Below are positions 35,801-43,908 of a stretch of DNA of 64,000 bases, one piece after another. A program made the position numbers and the translations under genes. The first letter of the stretch is position 1. Each line of letters starts with the position of its first letter. The stretch spans positions 1 to 64,000 of the forward strand of contig NZ_BBQI01000132.1 of assembly GCF_001652915.1 (NCBI RefSeq), in the 5' to 3' direction. The DNA comes from Cupriavidus sp. D384 (GTDB taxonomy: Bacteria; Pseudomonadota; Gammaproteobacteria; Burkholderiales; Burkholderiaceae). The notes below the pieces were generated by a model. That model worked only from the letters and a program-made list of their open reading frames with translations, did no database searches and was not told where the DNA came from.

Positions 35801-38800
35801 GGTCGAAGCGCTGGGCCAGTTGATTGGCCGCGAATCGGTCGAGGTCGTCGGCATCGCGTCCGGTCCAGTCCTCGGCGATCACGGGCAGCGTCACGTCCCG
35901 GGCAACCCATTGCAGCGGTTGATCACCGCGATGGATAAAGCCGCAGCGCAGGCTGTCGTGGCGGGCCAGCGCAGCCTGCCACGCGGCAATAAAGCGATCC
36001 GGGTCCAGGCCGTCGACGTCGACACGTAATTGGTTCGTATACGCACTGCCTTCGGGCGCATAGACGCAGTGGAACAGCATGCCAGACTGCATCGCCGACA
36101 GCGGGTACAGATCCTGCACGCGGGCGGGGTCGAGCGCGAGCGCATCGAGCCGGGCCTGCGACAGCCGTGCCAGCGGAAAGTCGGACGGCGTGAAGCCGCG
36201 TGCCTGGGCGCCGCAGTGGCCGACCACGGCTTCCAGCTCGCGGCGCAGCGCTTGCGCCAGCCGATCGATGGTGCTGGCCTGGTGCCGCGTGCGGCTGTAG
36301 GCCAACGTCAGGCGCAGTTGCCCGTCGATGACCTGGCCGCCCACCGACAGCGGGTGCGATAGCGGCGCTGTGGGGTCCTGCGTAGCGCCCGTGGCGCCGG
36401 TGGATCGCTGCCACGGCGCGTCGTCGGCCAGTGTGGTGTCGAACTGGCCCAGGTAGTTGAAGACCACCTCGGGCGTTGGCACGGCGGCCAGCGCATCACG
36501 TTGGGCGGGCGTGCCCAGGCGTTGCAGCAGGCCGAAGCCGATACCTTCGCCGGGTACCGCGCGCAGTTGTTCCTTCACCGCCTGGATGGCCGGCCCGATG
36601 CCGGCCGTGGCATCAAGGGCCACCGGATACAGCGTGGTGAACCAGCCCACCGTGCGGCTCAGGTTCAGCGCGTCGTCGATGCCGCTCATCCGGCCGTGGC
36701 TTTCCAGGTCGACCAGCACCTGCGCGCGGCCTGTCCACTCGGCCAGCGCGCGGGCCAGCGCGGTCAGCAGCAGGTCGTTGACGCGCGTGCGGTAGGCCAC
36801 GGGCGCCTGCTGCAGCAGCGCCTGGGTCAGCGCGGCCGGCAGCCACAGCGTGACCTCAGCGAGGTCGGCCACGCGCGGCGCGGCCCCGGGGTTGTCCGCC
36901 GGCAGCGTGCCGTCAATGGCGCAAAGGGATTGCCAGTGCGCCAGTTCCGCGTCGCGCGACACGGCGTTGGCGCGCAGTGCGTGCGACCACTGCTGGTACG
37001 AAGCGGTGCGCGCGGGCAGCGTCCGCGCCGTGCCTTGCTGCCGCTGTCGATATGCCGCCAGCAGGTCTTCGATCAGCACGCGCCACGACACACCGTCGAC
37101 GGCCAGGTGGTGGATTGCAATCAGCAGTTGCCAGCGCCCGGCGGTCTCCAGCGCCACGGCGCGCAGCAGCGGGCCTTGCGTGATATCGAGGCTGCGCTGG
37201 GCGGCATCGCAATGGGCGATGCGTTCGGCTTCCGATGCGGCCTGGCGGACCCACAGCAGGTCTGTGGACGGTTCGGCGTCGGCATACGATTGCTGCCAGC
37301 CGTCGGGCGTCTCGGCAAAGCGCAGGCGCAGCGCGTCGTGATGGGCGACGACATCGGCCAGGGCCAGGCCCAGCGCCGCGACGTCGGGCGCCTCGCTGCA
37401 CGCCAGCAGTACGGCCTGGTTCCAGTGGTTGCGCTGGGCCATCGGCATTGCCAGGAATGCGTGCTGGATCGGCAGCAACGGCACGTCGCCGGATGGGACA
37501 GGCTGGGCGGCGGCAGCGTCTTGCGCGACCGGGGTCGCCACGGCTGCCAATTCGCCCAGCGTCTGGCGCTCGAACAACTGGCGCGGCGTGACCACCCAGC
37601 CGGCAGTGCGCGCCCGCGCCACGATTTGCAGGCTCAGGATGGAGTCGCCGCCGAGTTCGAAGAAATTGTCGGCGCGGCCGATGCGCGGCACGCCTAGCAC
37701 CTCGGCCCAGATGCCGGCCAGTGCGATTTCGGCGGGGCCTTCGGGCGGCACGACCGCCTGGCCGCCATCGAATGACGGCTGCGGCAGCGCGTGGCGGTTG
37801 AGCTTGCCGTTGGGCGTGAGCGGCAGGGCGGGCACCACGACGAATGCAGCTGGCACCATGTAGTCGGGCAGTTCCGCGCCCAGCGCGTTCCGTAGCGCGG
37901 CGATGTCCGGCGTGCTGCCGGCTGCCGGCACCACGTAGGCCACCAGCCGTGCGCCGGCCGGGCCATCGACGGCCAGTACCGCGACGTTGCCCACCGTGCC
38001 GTGCGCCAGGATGCGCGCCGCGATCTCGCCCGGTTCGATGCGGAAGCCGCGAATCTTGACCTGCTGGTCGATCCGGCCCAGGTATTCGAGCTGGCCGTCG
38101 GGCAGCCAGCGCGCCAGGTCGCCAGTGCGGTAGAGCCGGGCGCCGTCGTCTGCGAACGGGTCGGGAATGAAGCGTTCGGCGGTCAGCCCGGGCCGGTTCA
38201 GGTAGCCGCGCGCCAGGCCGTCGCCGGCGATATGGAGTTCACCGGCCACGCCGGGCGCCACCGGGTTCAGGCTCGGATCGAGCACGCGCATGCCAAGGTC
38301 CGGAATGCGGTCGCCAATCGGGCTGCGCGCGCGGCTGGCCGGGTCCAGATCAGCACGCGTGATCGGGCGATACGTGACGTGCACCGTGGTTTCGGTGATG
38401 CCATACATATTGATCAGTTGCGGCGTGGCGTCGCCAAATTGGTCGATCCACGGCTGCAGCGCCTGCGGGTCGAGCGCCTCGCCGCCGAAGATCACGTGGC
38501 GCAGCGCCAGCGGTGCGCCGTACAGCTCGGGCTGCGCCAGCAGCGCGCGGAACGCCGACGGGGTCTGGTTCAGCACCGTCACGCGCTCGCGGCGCAGCAA
38601 CGCCACGAAGTCCTGCGGCGAGCGGCTCACGTCGAACGGCACGATCACGAGCTGGCCGCCATGGCACAACGCGCCAAAGATCTCCCATACGGAGAAATCG
38701 AACGCGTAGGAGTGGAACAGCGTCCAGACGTCGTCGGCGCCAAAGCCGAACCAGTGCTGCGTGGACGCCAGCAGCCGCGACAGGTTGCCGTGCTGCAGCT

Positions 38801-40781
38801 GCGCACCCTTGGGCCGGCCCGTGGAGCCCGACGTGTAGATCACGTAGGCCAGGTGATCGGCGCGAACTGGCACTTCCGGCGCGGTTTCCGGCCAGTCGCC
38901 GCTGTCATCGGCATCGAGTTCCAGCACCGGCAAGCCGTGGCGCTGCGGCAGCAGCCCGCGGAGGCTGGGCTGGGTCAGCAGCGCCGAGATGCCGCTGTCG
39001 CCGAACAGGTACGCCAGCCGCTCGGCCGGGTAGGCAGGGTCGAACGGCACGTAGGCGCCGCCGGCCTTCAGGATGGCCAGCAGGCCCACGATCATCGCGG
39101 GTGAGCGTTCAACGGCGATGCCGACGCGCACTTCGGGCCCCACGCCCAGCGCGATCAGGCGGTGCGCGAGCCGGTTGGCGCGGCGTTCCAGTTCGCCATA
39201 GCTGACGCCGATGTTGCCGTGGCGCAGCGCGATGGCATCTGGCTGCAGTTCGGCCTGGCGCTGGATCTGCCGATGGGCTGGCTCGGGCGCTGCCACGCGC
39301 TGCAACGGCCGGCCAGCGGCGAGCTGGCCAGACAGGAACGCGTCGTCGCCGCCATCGGGCAGGCTATGGGCAGTCAGTGGCAGATCGGGGTGGGCCAGCA
39401 GGCCGGACAACTGCGTCACGTAGTGGCGCAGCATGCGTCGGGCCGTGGCGGCGTCGAACAGCGTGCTGTCGTATTCGAGCTGGAGCGTGATCGCGCCGGC
39501 ACCGGGCCGGTTGTCGATCTCGACGTCGAGGATCAGGTCGAACTTGGCGCCGGTGGCGCGTGCTTCGACGGGCGCGGTGTGCAGGCCGGGCAGCGCGAGC
39601 GCGGCCGGGCCGGTGGTGGTGCGCAGGTTGAACATGACCTGGAACAGCGGGCTGCGGCCCGCATCGCGCGGCACCTGCATGGTGCCGAGCAGCACCTCGA
39701 ACGGCAGGTCGGCGTGTTGCAGCGCGCCCAGCGCGTCGCCGCGCACCGCGTCGCACAGCGCGCGGCCTGTGATGCCGGGCACGGTGCGCGAGCGGTAGAC
39801 GTGGGTGTTGGCGAAGAAGCCCACCACGTCGTCGTGGTCGTCGTCGCCCCGACCCGCGTGCGGCACGCCCACCGCGAAATCGTCCTGGCCGGCATAGCGG
39901 GCCAGCAACGCCTGCCATGCGGCCAGCAGCGCCACGAATGGCGTGCTGCGCTGGGCCACGCAGAAGTCTTGCAGCGCGCTGGCGAGCGACGCAGATAGCG
40001 TGGTCTCGACGCGCCGTGCAAGGCGCGCCGCATTGCCGCCATGCGGGTGATCGGTGGGCAGTTGCAGCGTGGGAATGTGGCTGCCCAGCATGTGCTGCCA
40101 CCAGTCGCGTTGCGTGTCGAGTGCGCCGCTGTCGAGCCGCTCGCGCTGGCGCCGCGCGTGGGCGGCAAAGCTGGCTGCCGGGGCGGGCAGGATCACCTCG
40201 CCGTCGGCCAGTGCCTGTGCGTAGGCCGAGGCCAGGTCACGCGCGATGATCGCGTTGGATACAGCGTCGGAGACGATATGGTGCAGCGACAGCAGCAGCA
40301 CGTGATCGTCGGCGGCACGGGTCAGCAGCGTGGCGCGCAGCAGCGGCGCCTGGCCGAGATCGAACGGGCGCGCGGCTTCGGCGTCGATGCATGCTTGCAG
40401 CGCGTCGGTACCGGCGGCGAGCGTAGCCTGAAGCAGCGCGAACGGCGGCGCGTGCTCCACGACTTGCCGGGGCAGCGCGCCGGGCGTGGCGGCGTCGGCC
40501 ACGAAGCGCGTGCGCAGCGCGGGGTGGCGCGCGATCACGGCCCGCAGCGCGGTTTCCAGGGCGGCATGGTCCAGCGCGCCGCGCAGCACGAAGGCGCGGG
40601 TCTGGTTATAGGCAGTGCTGCCCGGTTCGTACTGCAGCAGGAACCACAGCCGCTGCTGCGAGAACGACAGCGGCGCGTCGTCCGGGTTGGCTGCGGTGTC
40701 GGCGACGGGCGCCGCGTCGGCGTCCTGTTCCAGCAGCAGCGCCAGCAGCGCTGCCTGATCGGAGGTCGAAGGGAGCGTCAT
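32829..40781 (-). CDS. Two-module NRPS: C-A-PCP-E-C-A-PCP
   Basis: About 2650 residues. Order: C with HHIVSDA (about 170; the usual glycine is alanine), A1 (YTSGSTGRPKG about 650), PCP (GGDSILSLQ about 1043), epimerase (HHLAVDGVSW about 1223), C of the type that accepts D-residues (HHLLLDG about 1685), A2 (about 2190) and PCP (GGHSLLAVQ about 2587). Codes read by hand: A1 D-F-W-N-I-G-M-V-H, the threonine code; A2 D-L-T-K-L-G-H-V-G, the aspartate code. I chose ATG 40781 (AGGACCC upstream), 22 bases after the preceding stop. A linker before A2 (about 1983-2027) is encoded by an inverted repeat element pair. Confidence 0.93.
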   Translation of the reverse strand: MTLPSTSDQAALLALLLEQDADAAPVADTAANPDDAPLSFSQQRLWFLLQYEPGSTAYNQTRAFVLRGALDHAALETALRAVIARHPALRTRFVADAATPGALPRQVVEHAPPFALLQATLAAGTDALQACIDAEAARPFDLGQAPLLRATLLTRAADDHVLLLSLHHIVSDAVSNAIIARDLASAYAQALADGEVILPAPAASFAAHARRQRERLDSGALDTQRDWWQHMLGSHIPTLQLPTDHPHGGNAARLARRVETTLSASLASALQDFCVAQRSTPFVALLAAWQALLARYAGQDDFAVGVPHAGRGDDDHDDVVGFFANTHVYRSRTVPGITGRALCDAVRGDALGALQHADLPFEVLLGTMQVPRDAGRSPLFQVMFNLRTTTGPAALALPGLHTAPVEARATGAKFDLILDVEIDNRPGAGAITLQLEYDSTLFDAATARRMLRHYVTQLSGLLAHPDLPLTAHSLPDGGDDAFLSGQLAAGRPLQRVAAPEPAHRQIQRQAELQPDAIALRHGNIGVSYGELERRANRLAHRLIALGVGPEVRVGIAVERSPAMIVGLLAILKAGGAYVPFDPAYPAERLAYLFGDSGISALLTQPSLRGLLPQRHGLPVLELDADDSGDWPETAPEVPVRADHLAYVIYTSGSTGRPKGAQLQHGNLSRLLASTQHWFGFGADDVWTLFHSYAFDFSVWEIFGALCHGGQLVIVPFDVSRSPQDFVALLRRERVTVLNQTPSAFRALLAQPELYGAPLALRHVIFGGEALDPQALQPWIDQFGDATPQLINMYGITETTVHVTYRPITRADLDPASRARSPIGDRIPDLGMRVLDPSLNPVAPGVAGELHIAGDGLARGYLNRPGLTAERFIPDPFADDGARLYRTGDLARWLPDGQLEYLGRIDQQVKIRGFRIEPGEIAARILAHGTVGNVAVLAVDGPAGARLVAYVVPAAGSTPDIAALRNALGAELPDYMVPAAFVVVPALPLTPNGKLNRHALPQPSFDGGQAVVPPEGPAEIALAGIWAEVLGVPRIGRADNFFELGGDSILSLQIVARARTAGWVVTPRQLFERQTLGELAAVATPVAQDAAAAQPVPSGDVPLLPIQHAFLAMPMAQRNHWNQAVLLACSEAPDVAALGLALADVVAHHDALRLRFAETPDGWQQSYADAEPSTDLLWVRQAASEAERIAHCDAAQRSLDITQGPLLRAVALETAGRWQLLIAIHHLAVDGVSWRVLIEDLLAAYRQRQQGTARTLPARTASYQQWSHALRANAVSRDAELAHWQSLCAIDGTLPADNPGAAPRVADLAEVTLWLPAALTQALLQQAPVAYRTRVNDLLLTALARALAEWTGRAQVLVDLESHGRMSGIDDALNLSRTVGWFTTLYPVALDATAGIGPAIQAVKEQLRAVPGEGIGFGLLQRLGTPAQRDALAAVPTPEVVFNYLGQFDTTLADDAPWQRSTGATGATQDPTAPLSHPLSVGGQVIDGQLRLTLAYSRTRHQASTIDRLAQALRRELEAVVGHCGAQARGFTPSDFPLARLSQARLDALALDPARVQDLYPLSAMQSGMLFHCVYAPEGSAYTNQLRVDVDGLDPDRFIAAWQAALARHDSLRCGFIHRGDQPLQWVARDVTLPVIAEDWTGRDADDLDRFAANQLAQRFDLNAPPLMRLALLRTGATRHHLVWTVHHLLLDGWSTAQLLGEVLRHYAGEPMPATGSRFADYIGWLQVRDASISESFWTAQLRALDPPTRLLAALPVPDAVHGHTEQHLMLGAADTTALASFARAQKVTLNTLVQAAWLLVLQRCTGQPCVAFGATVAGRPADLPAAERMLGLFINTLPVVAAPQPRQAVGDWLRDVQALNLALREHEHTPLYDIQRWAGHAGQALFDSIVVFENYPVDAALRTAPGGLQFGNVSNRAETNYPLTLVLAHTDTLRLTCRFDRAVLGEAQASMLAQSLLAVMQQMAADAARPLGQIGITDPTPLVCSPLPQAGRGVGGEGAEALLADLSQLAPPSPLPQPLSRSAGEGSSISSGREQDHAPMPIPPFAHYRFEAHAATTPDVVALVADGQQLTYRELNRRANLLARDLMARGVGADVPVAVLAERSAEMVVALLAILKAGGAYVPLDPEYPADRLAYMLGNSGAALLLAQHAGRLPALPASLDVIDLSRTPQAAGEATNPAVNLHASHLAYVIYTSGSTGQPKGVGVSHGALAHYLHGVLGELALPPGLQMAMVSTPAADLGHTVLFGALASGATLHLPERRCVFDAAAFAHYMAAHRIDVLKIVPSHLRAMLDGAAAAGAAPHDVLPAHTLVLGGEACDAALRARIHADRPGCRLVNHYGPTETTVGVLVHVAGTTPQPGAGLPLGQPLPDTVAYVLDAALALLPDGVAGELYLGGPGLARGYLGRAALTADRFVPDPFAQRGARLYRTGDRVRRRADGLFEYLGRIDDQVKIRGFRVEPGEIAAQLAALPGIRQAAVVADTTDSGLRLVGYAVPDAGTQADAGELRRALAAVLPSHMVPAALVVLDALPLTANGKLDRRALPRADAPAPVAGEPPQGDLETRLAAIWQDLLHVPAVGRHDNFFALGGHSLLAVQLLSRVQGELGIDAPLALLFGAASLAELAAALPAQHRHADEAALLELEAFANSLESV
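34701..34831. repeat. REP-like inverted pair inside the NRPS coding sequence
   Basis: Two 42-base copies (34701-34742 and 34790-34831) in opposite orientation, matching at 36 of 42 positions. Each is itself a hairpin with CCCCTCTCCCG and CGGGAGAGGGG arms plus a CTGGGGGAGAGG tail. They are the kind of dispersed extragenic repeat found in many proteobacteria, but here they lie in frame within the C-A linker of an NRPS and encode a Pro/Gly/Ser/Glu-rich stretch. Confidence 0.85.
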
Positions 40782-40803
40782 GAATCGGGTCCTGAAAGCG
40801 AAG

Positions 40804-43800
40804 TTATGCCGTGGCGGCGGCGCTGGCGCGAAGGGCGGCAAGCGCCTCGGGCGACATGGCTGCGAGCTGGCGCTGCAGGCCAGCCAGCGTCTCCAGGCCC
40901 TCGGGCTCGGGGCTGGCCGCGCGCAGCGCGGTGGCGAGCGCGGCGGCGCTGGGCGCGTCGAAGACCACGGCCGGGGCGATATCGAGCTTGAGCAGCTTGC
41001 GCACGCGCGCCACCAGCTTGATGACCAGCAGCGAATGGCCGCCGGCCTCGAACAGGTCTTCGGTCACGCCAAGCTGCGGCGCACCCAGCAGGTCGCGCAT
41101 CTGGTCGAGCAGCAGCGCTTCGATTGCCGTGGCCGGCTCGCGGTGCGGCACGTTGGCGGTGTCCGGTGCGGCTGCCGCGTTTGCGATCAACGTGCGGCGG
41201 TCGATCTTGCCGTTGGGCAAGCGCGGCAGTTCGGCGATGGCGAACCACTGGGTCGGGATCATCGGATCGGGCAGGCGCTCGGCCAGCGCCTGGCGCAGCG
41301 CCTGACGCTGGACGGCGGAAAGCGGCCCGCCGTTCGCGTGGGCATCGGCCGGCACCAGCCACGCGGCCAGTCGCGTGGCGCCGCCGTCCGGCGTGAGCGG
41401 CAGCACCACGGCGTGGCGCACGCCGGGCAGCGTTGACAGCGCATGCTCCACCTCGCCGCACTCGATGCGGAAGCCGCGCACCTTGACCTGGCTGTCGGCA
41501 CGGCCGATCAGTTCGATGCCGCCGTGCGGCAGGTATCGCGCGAGGTCGCCGCTGCGGTAGAACCGTCGGCCGGCATGGTCGGGGTGCGCGACAAACGCGT
41601 CGGTATTGGCGTCCCGATTGACGTAGCCGGCGCAGAGCTGGGCGCCGCCCAGGAACAGCTCGCCCGTTTCGCCCACCGTGGCCGCATGTCCGGCCGCCGT
41701 GCGCACGCGCGCCTCGCAGTTGGCCAGCACGCGCGTCAGCGGCAGCGCCGCGCCGGACAGGCCGGAGGCCAACCCGGCTTCGTGAACCAGGATGCCGACC
41801 GTGGTTTCGGTCGGGCCGTAGTGGTTGAACAGACGGGCGGCCGGCGCGCAGTCGCGCAGGCGGGCCAGAAATGCGGGCGAAGCCGATTCGCCGCCCACCA
41901 CGATCACCGCGTGCGGCGGCAGCGGCAGGGGCGCGCCGTCGCCTTCGATCAGCGCATCGAGATGGGACGGGACGATCTTGAGGCAGTCCACGCGCTCGCG
42001 CGACAGGAACGCGGCAAAGCTCGTGGCATGCTGCATGTCGGCGTCGTCGGCCACGCACAGGCAGGCGCCGTGCCACAGCGCGCCGAACAGCGTGGTGTTG
42101 CCGAGGTCGGCCGCCACGGTGGAGGTCAGCGCGAAGCGTTCGCAGCGCTCCAAGCCCAGCGCTTGCCCGGACGCCGCCACGTAGTTCAGCAACTGGCCGT
42201 GCGTGATGGCTACACCCTTGGGCGCGCCGGTCGAGCCCGAGGTGAACAGCACGTAGGCGGGCTGGCTGGCTTGCGGGAAAGGCAGCGACGCTTGGGGCAC
42301 GGTGTCTTCGCCAGCAAGTTGTGCCAGGTCGGACAGCACCAGCGTGGCACCCGCATCGGCCAGTATCTGCGTGCGGCGCCGCGCCGGCCACGCCGGGTCC
42401 AGCGGCAGGTAGGCGGCACCGGCGCGCATGACGGCCAGCAGGGCGATGACCAGGTCGGCGGAACGCGGCAGCAGCAGGCCCACTGGCTGGCCGGGCAGGA
42501 GGCCGAGCGCGGGCAAGCGCCTCGCCACGGCGTCCACGCGCCGCGACAGATCGGCGTAGGTCCAGCGCTGGCCGGCGGCCGACAGGGCGATGTCATTCGG
42601 GCGCTCGCTGGCCCAGCGGACCAGCCGTTGCGGCAGCAATTCGGCGCCGAAGTCGACGGCGGGCGCGTGCATGGCATTCGCACGCGCCAGGTCGGCGGCG
42701 GTGACCAGCGGCAGCGCGCCGATAGCGGTGCCGGGCTGCGCGCGCAGGGTTGGCAGCAGCGTGCGGTACTGGTCGAGCAGGCACGCCATGGCATCGGCGG
42801 CATGGTGGTGGTCGTGATGCAGCGCCAGCGTGCGCGGCTGGTCCGCGTCGTCGAGGCTGACGTGCAGCATGATCTCGATCCCGGGCAACGGGGCGGCCGG
42901 TGCGCCGATATGCCATGGCTGTCCGTTGTGGGTGACGGTTGCCGTGACGGGACCGGACACGCCGAACGCGATGCGGCCCGGTGCGTCTGTGGCGACGTCG
43001 GCCGGGGCGTGTTCACGCCAGTCCAGGTGTTGCTGGAGCTGCGCGGCAAAGCCGGCCAGCCAATCGCCGAACGATGCGGCGGGATCATACTGGACGGCCA
43101 CGGGCAGCAGCGATGCATAGCGGCCCACGGCGCCGGCCAGCGCCTCGAAGTCGTCGCGGCAGTCGTTGTGCCAGTCGCCACGGAACGCGCCCGTGCCGTC
43201 GAGCCGGGCCAACAGCAGCCACCATGCGGTCTGCAGCACGTGGGCCAGCGGGCAATCGAACTGGGTGGCCCAGGCAGCCACGCCGGCTGCTTCGGCATCG
43301 TCGAGGTCGATGGCCAGCGTCTGCATGGCGCCGGGTGCGGCTTGGGTCTGGCGCCACGGCAGCCGTGGCGCGTCGAGCGCGGACAGGCGGTCGCGCTGGG
43401 CCTGCCAGTAGTCGCGGCCCGCGTCGCTGTTGTCCTGCGCCAGACCGGCCGTCCAGTCGAGGTAGTCCATATAGGAAAGCGGCGCTTCGCCGGCCGGCCC
43501 GGCGTCGTCGGCGTAGGCCTGGGCCAGCTCGCGCATCAGCGTGGTCAGGCTGGCGCCGTCGATGGCCAGGGGGTGCGCGGCCAGCGTCAGTTGTGTGCGT
43601 TGCGGATCGAGCGTGCGTACGCTGGCCTGCAGGGTCGGCAGATTGCCGGCCTGGCCCCATACCGGCGCCGTGCCCGCGAACTGCTGCCGCAGGCCGCGCA
43701 GGCCATCGACGCGGCCAAAGGCGAGGCCGGTGGCCGGGTGGCGCTCGGCCACGCGGGATAGCGCGCGCACCAGGCGTGCGGCGTCGAGCGGGCCGTCGAT

Positions 43801-43905
43801 ATCGGCGCTCAGCGTGACCGGCTGACTTGCATGGGTTTCGATGGCGCGTTGTTCGCGGCCCAGTGCCTGGGCGTGGCCGGCCAGATCGGTAACGATGGCG
43901 TTCAT
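40804..43905 (-). CDS. NRPS module Interface-A-PCP activating aspartate
   Basis: 1033 residues. The N-terminal about 400 residues are a condensation-like fold whose catalytic HHxxxDG has become HPLAIDG (about 112): the catalytic second histidine is proline. This is the hallmark of the Interface domain that pairs with aspartyl beta-hydroxylases in siderophore NRPSs. The A domain follows (TSGSTGAPKG about 555), with hand-read code D-L-T-K-V-G-H-V-G, the aspartate code, and then a PCP (GGHSLLVIK about 959). Starts 3 bases after the upstream stop, with GGAGG as ribosome-binding site. It would hold Asp while the hydroxylase domain of the preceding protein acts on it. Confidence 0.9.
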   Translation of the reverse strand: MNAIVTDLAGHAQALGREQRAIETHASQPVTLSADIDGPLDAARLVRALSRVAERHPATGLAFGRVDGLRGLRQQFAGTAPVWGQAGNLPTLQASVRTLDPQRTQLTLAAHPLAIDGASLTTLMRELAQAYADDAGPAGEAPLSYMDYLDWTAGLAQDNSDAGRDYWQAQRDRLSALDAPRLPWRQTQAAPGAMQTLAIDLDDAEAAGVAAWATQFDCPLAHVLQTAWWLLLARLDGTGAFRGDWHNDCRDDFEALAGAVGRYASLLPVAVQYDPAASFGDWLAGFAAQLQQHLDWREHAPADVATDAPGRIAFGVSGPVTATVTHNGQPWHIGAPAAPLPGIEIMLHVSLDDADQPRTLALHHDHHHAADAMACLLDQYRTLLPTLRAQPGTAIGALPLVTAADLARANAMHAPAVDFGAELLPQRLVRWASERPNDIALSAAGQRWTYADLSRRVDAVARRLPALGLLPGQPVGLLLPRSADLVIALLAVMRAGAAYLPLDPAWPARRRTQILADAGATLVLSDLAQLAGEDTVPQASLPFPQASQPAYVLFTSGSTGAPKGVAITHGQLLNYVAASGQALGLERCERFALTSTVAADLGNTTLFGALWHGACLCVADDADMQHATSFAAFLSRERVDCLKIVPSHLDALIEGDGAPLPLPPHAVIVVGGESASPAFLARLRDCAPAARLFNHYGPTETTVGILVHEAGLASGLSGAALPLTRVLANCEARVRTAAGHAATVGETGELFLGGAQLCAGYVNRDANTDAFVAHPDHAGRRFYRSGDLARYLPHGGIELIGRADSQVKVRGFRIECGEVEHALSTLPGVRHAVVLPLTPDGGATRLAAWLVPADAHANGGPLSAVQRQALRQALAERLPDPMIPTQWFAIAELPRLPNGKIDRRTLIANAAAAPDTANVPHREPATAIEALLLDQMRDLLGAPQLGVTEDLFEAGGHSLLVIKLVARVRKLLKLDIAPAVVFDAPSAAALATALRAASPEPEGLETLAGLQRQLAAMSPEALAALRASAAATA

Positions 43906-43908
43906 CGA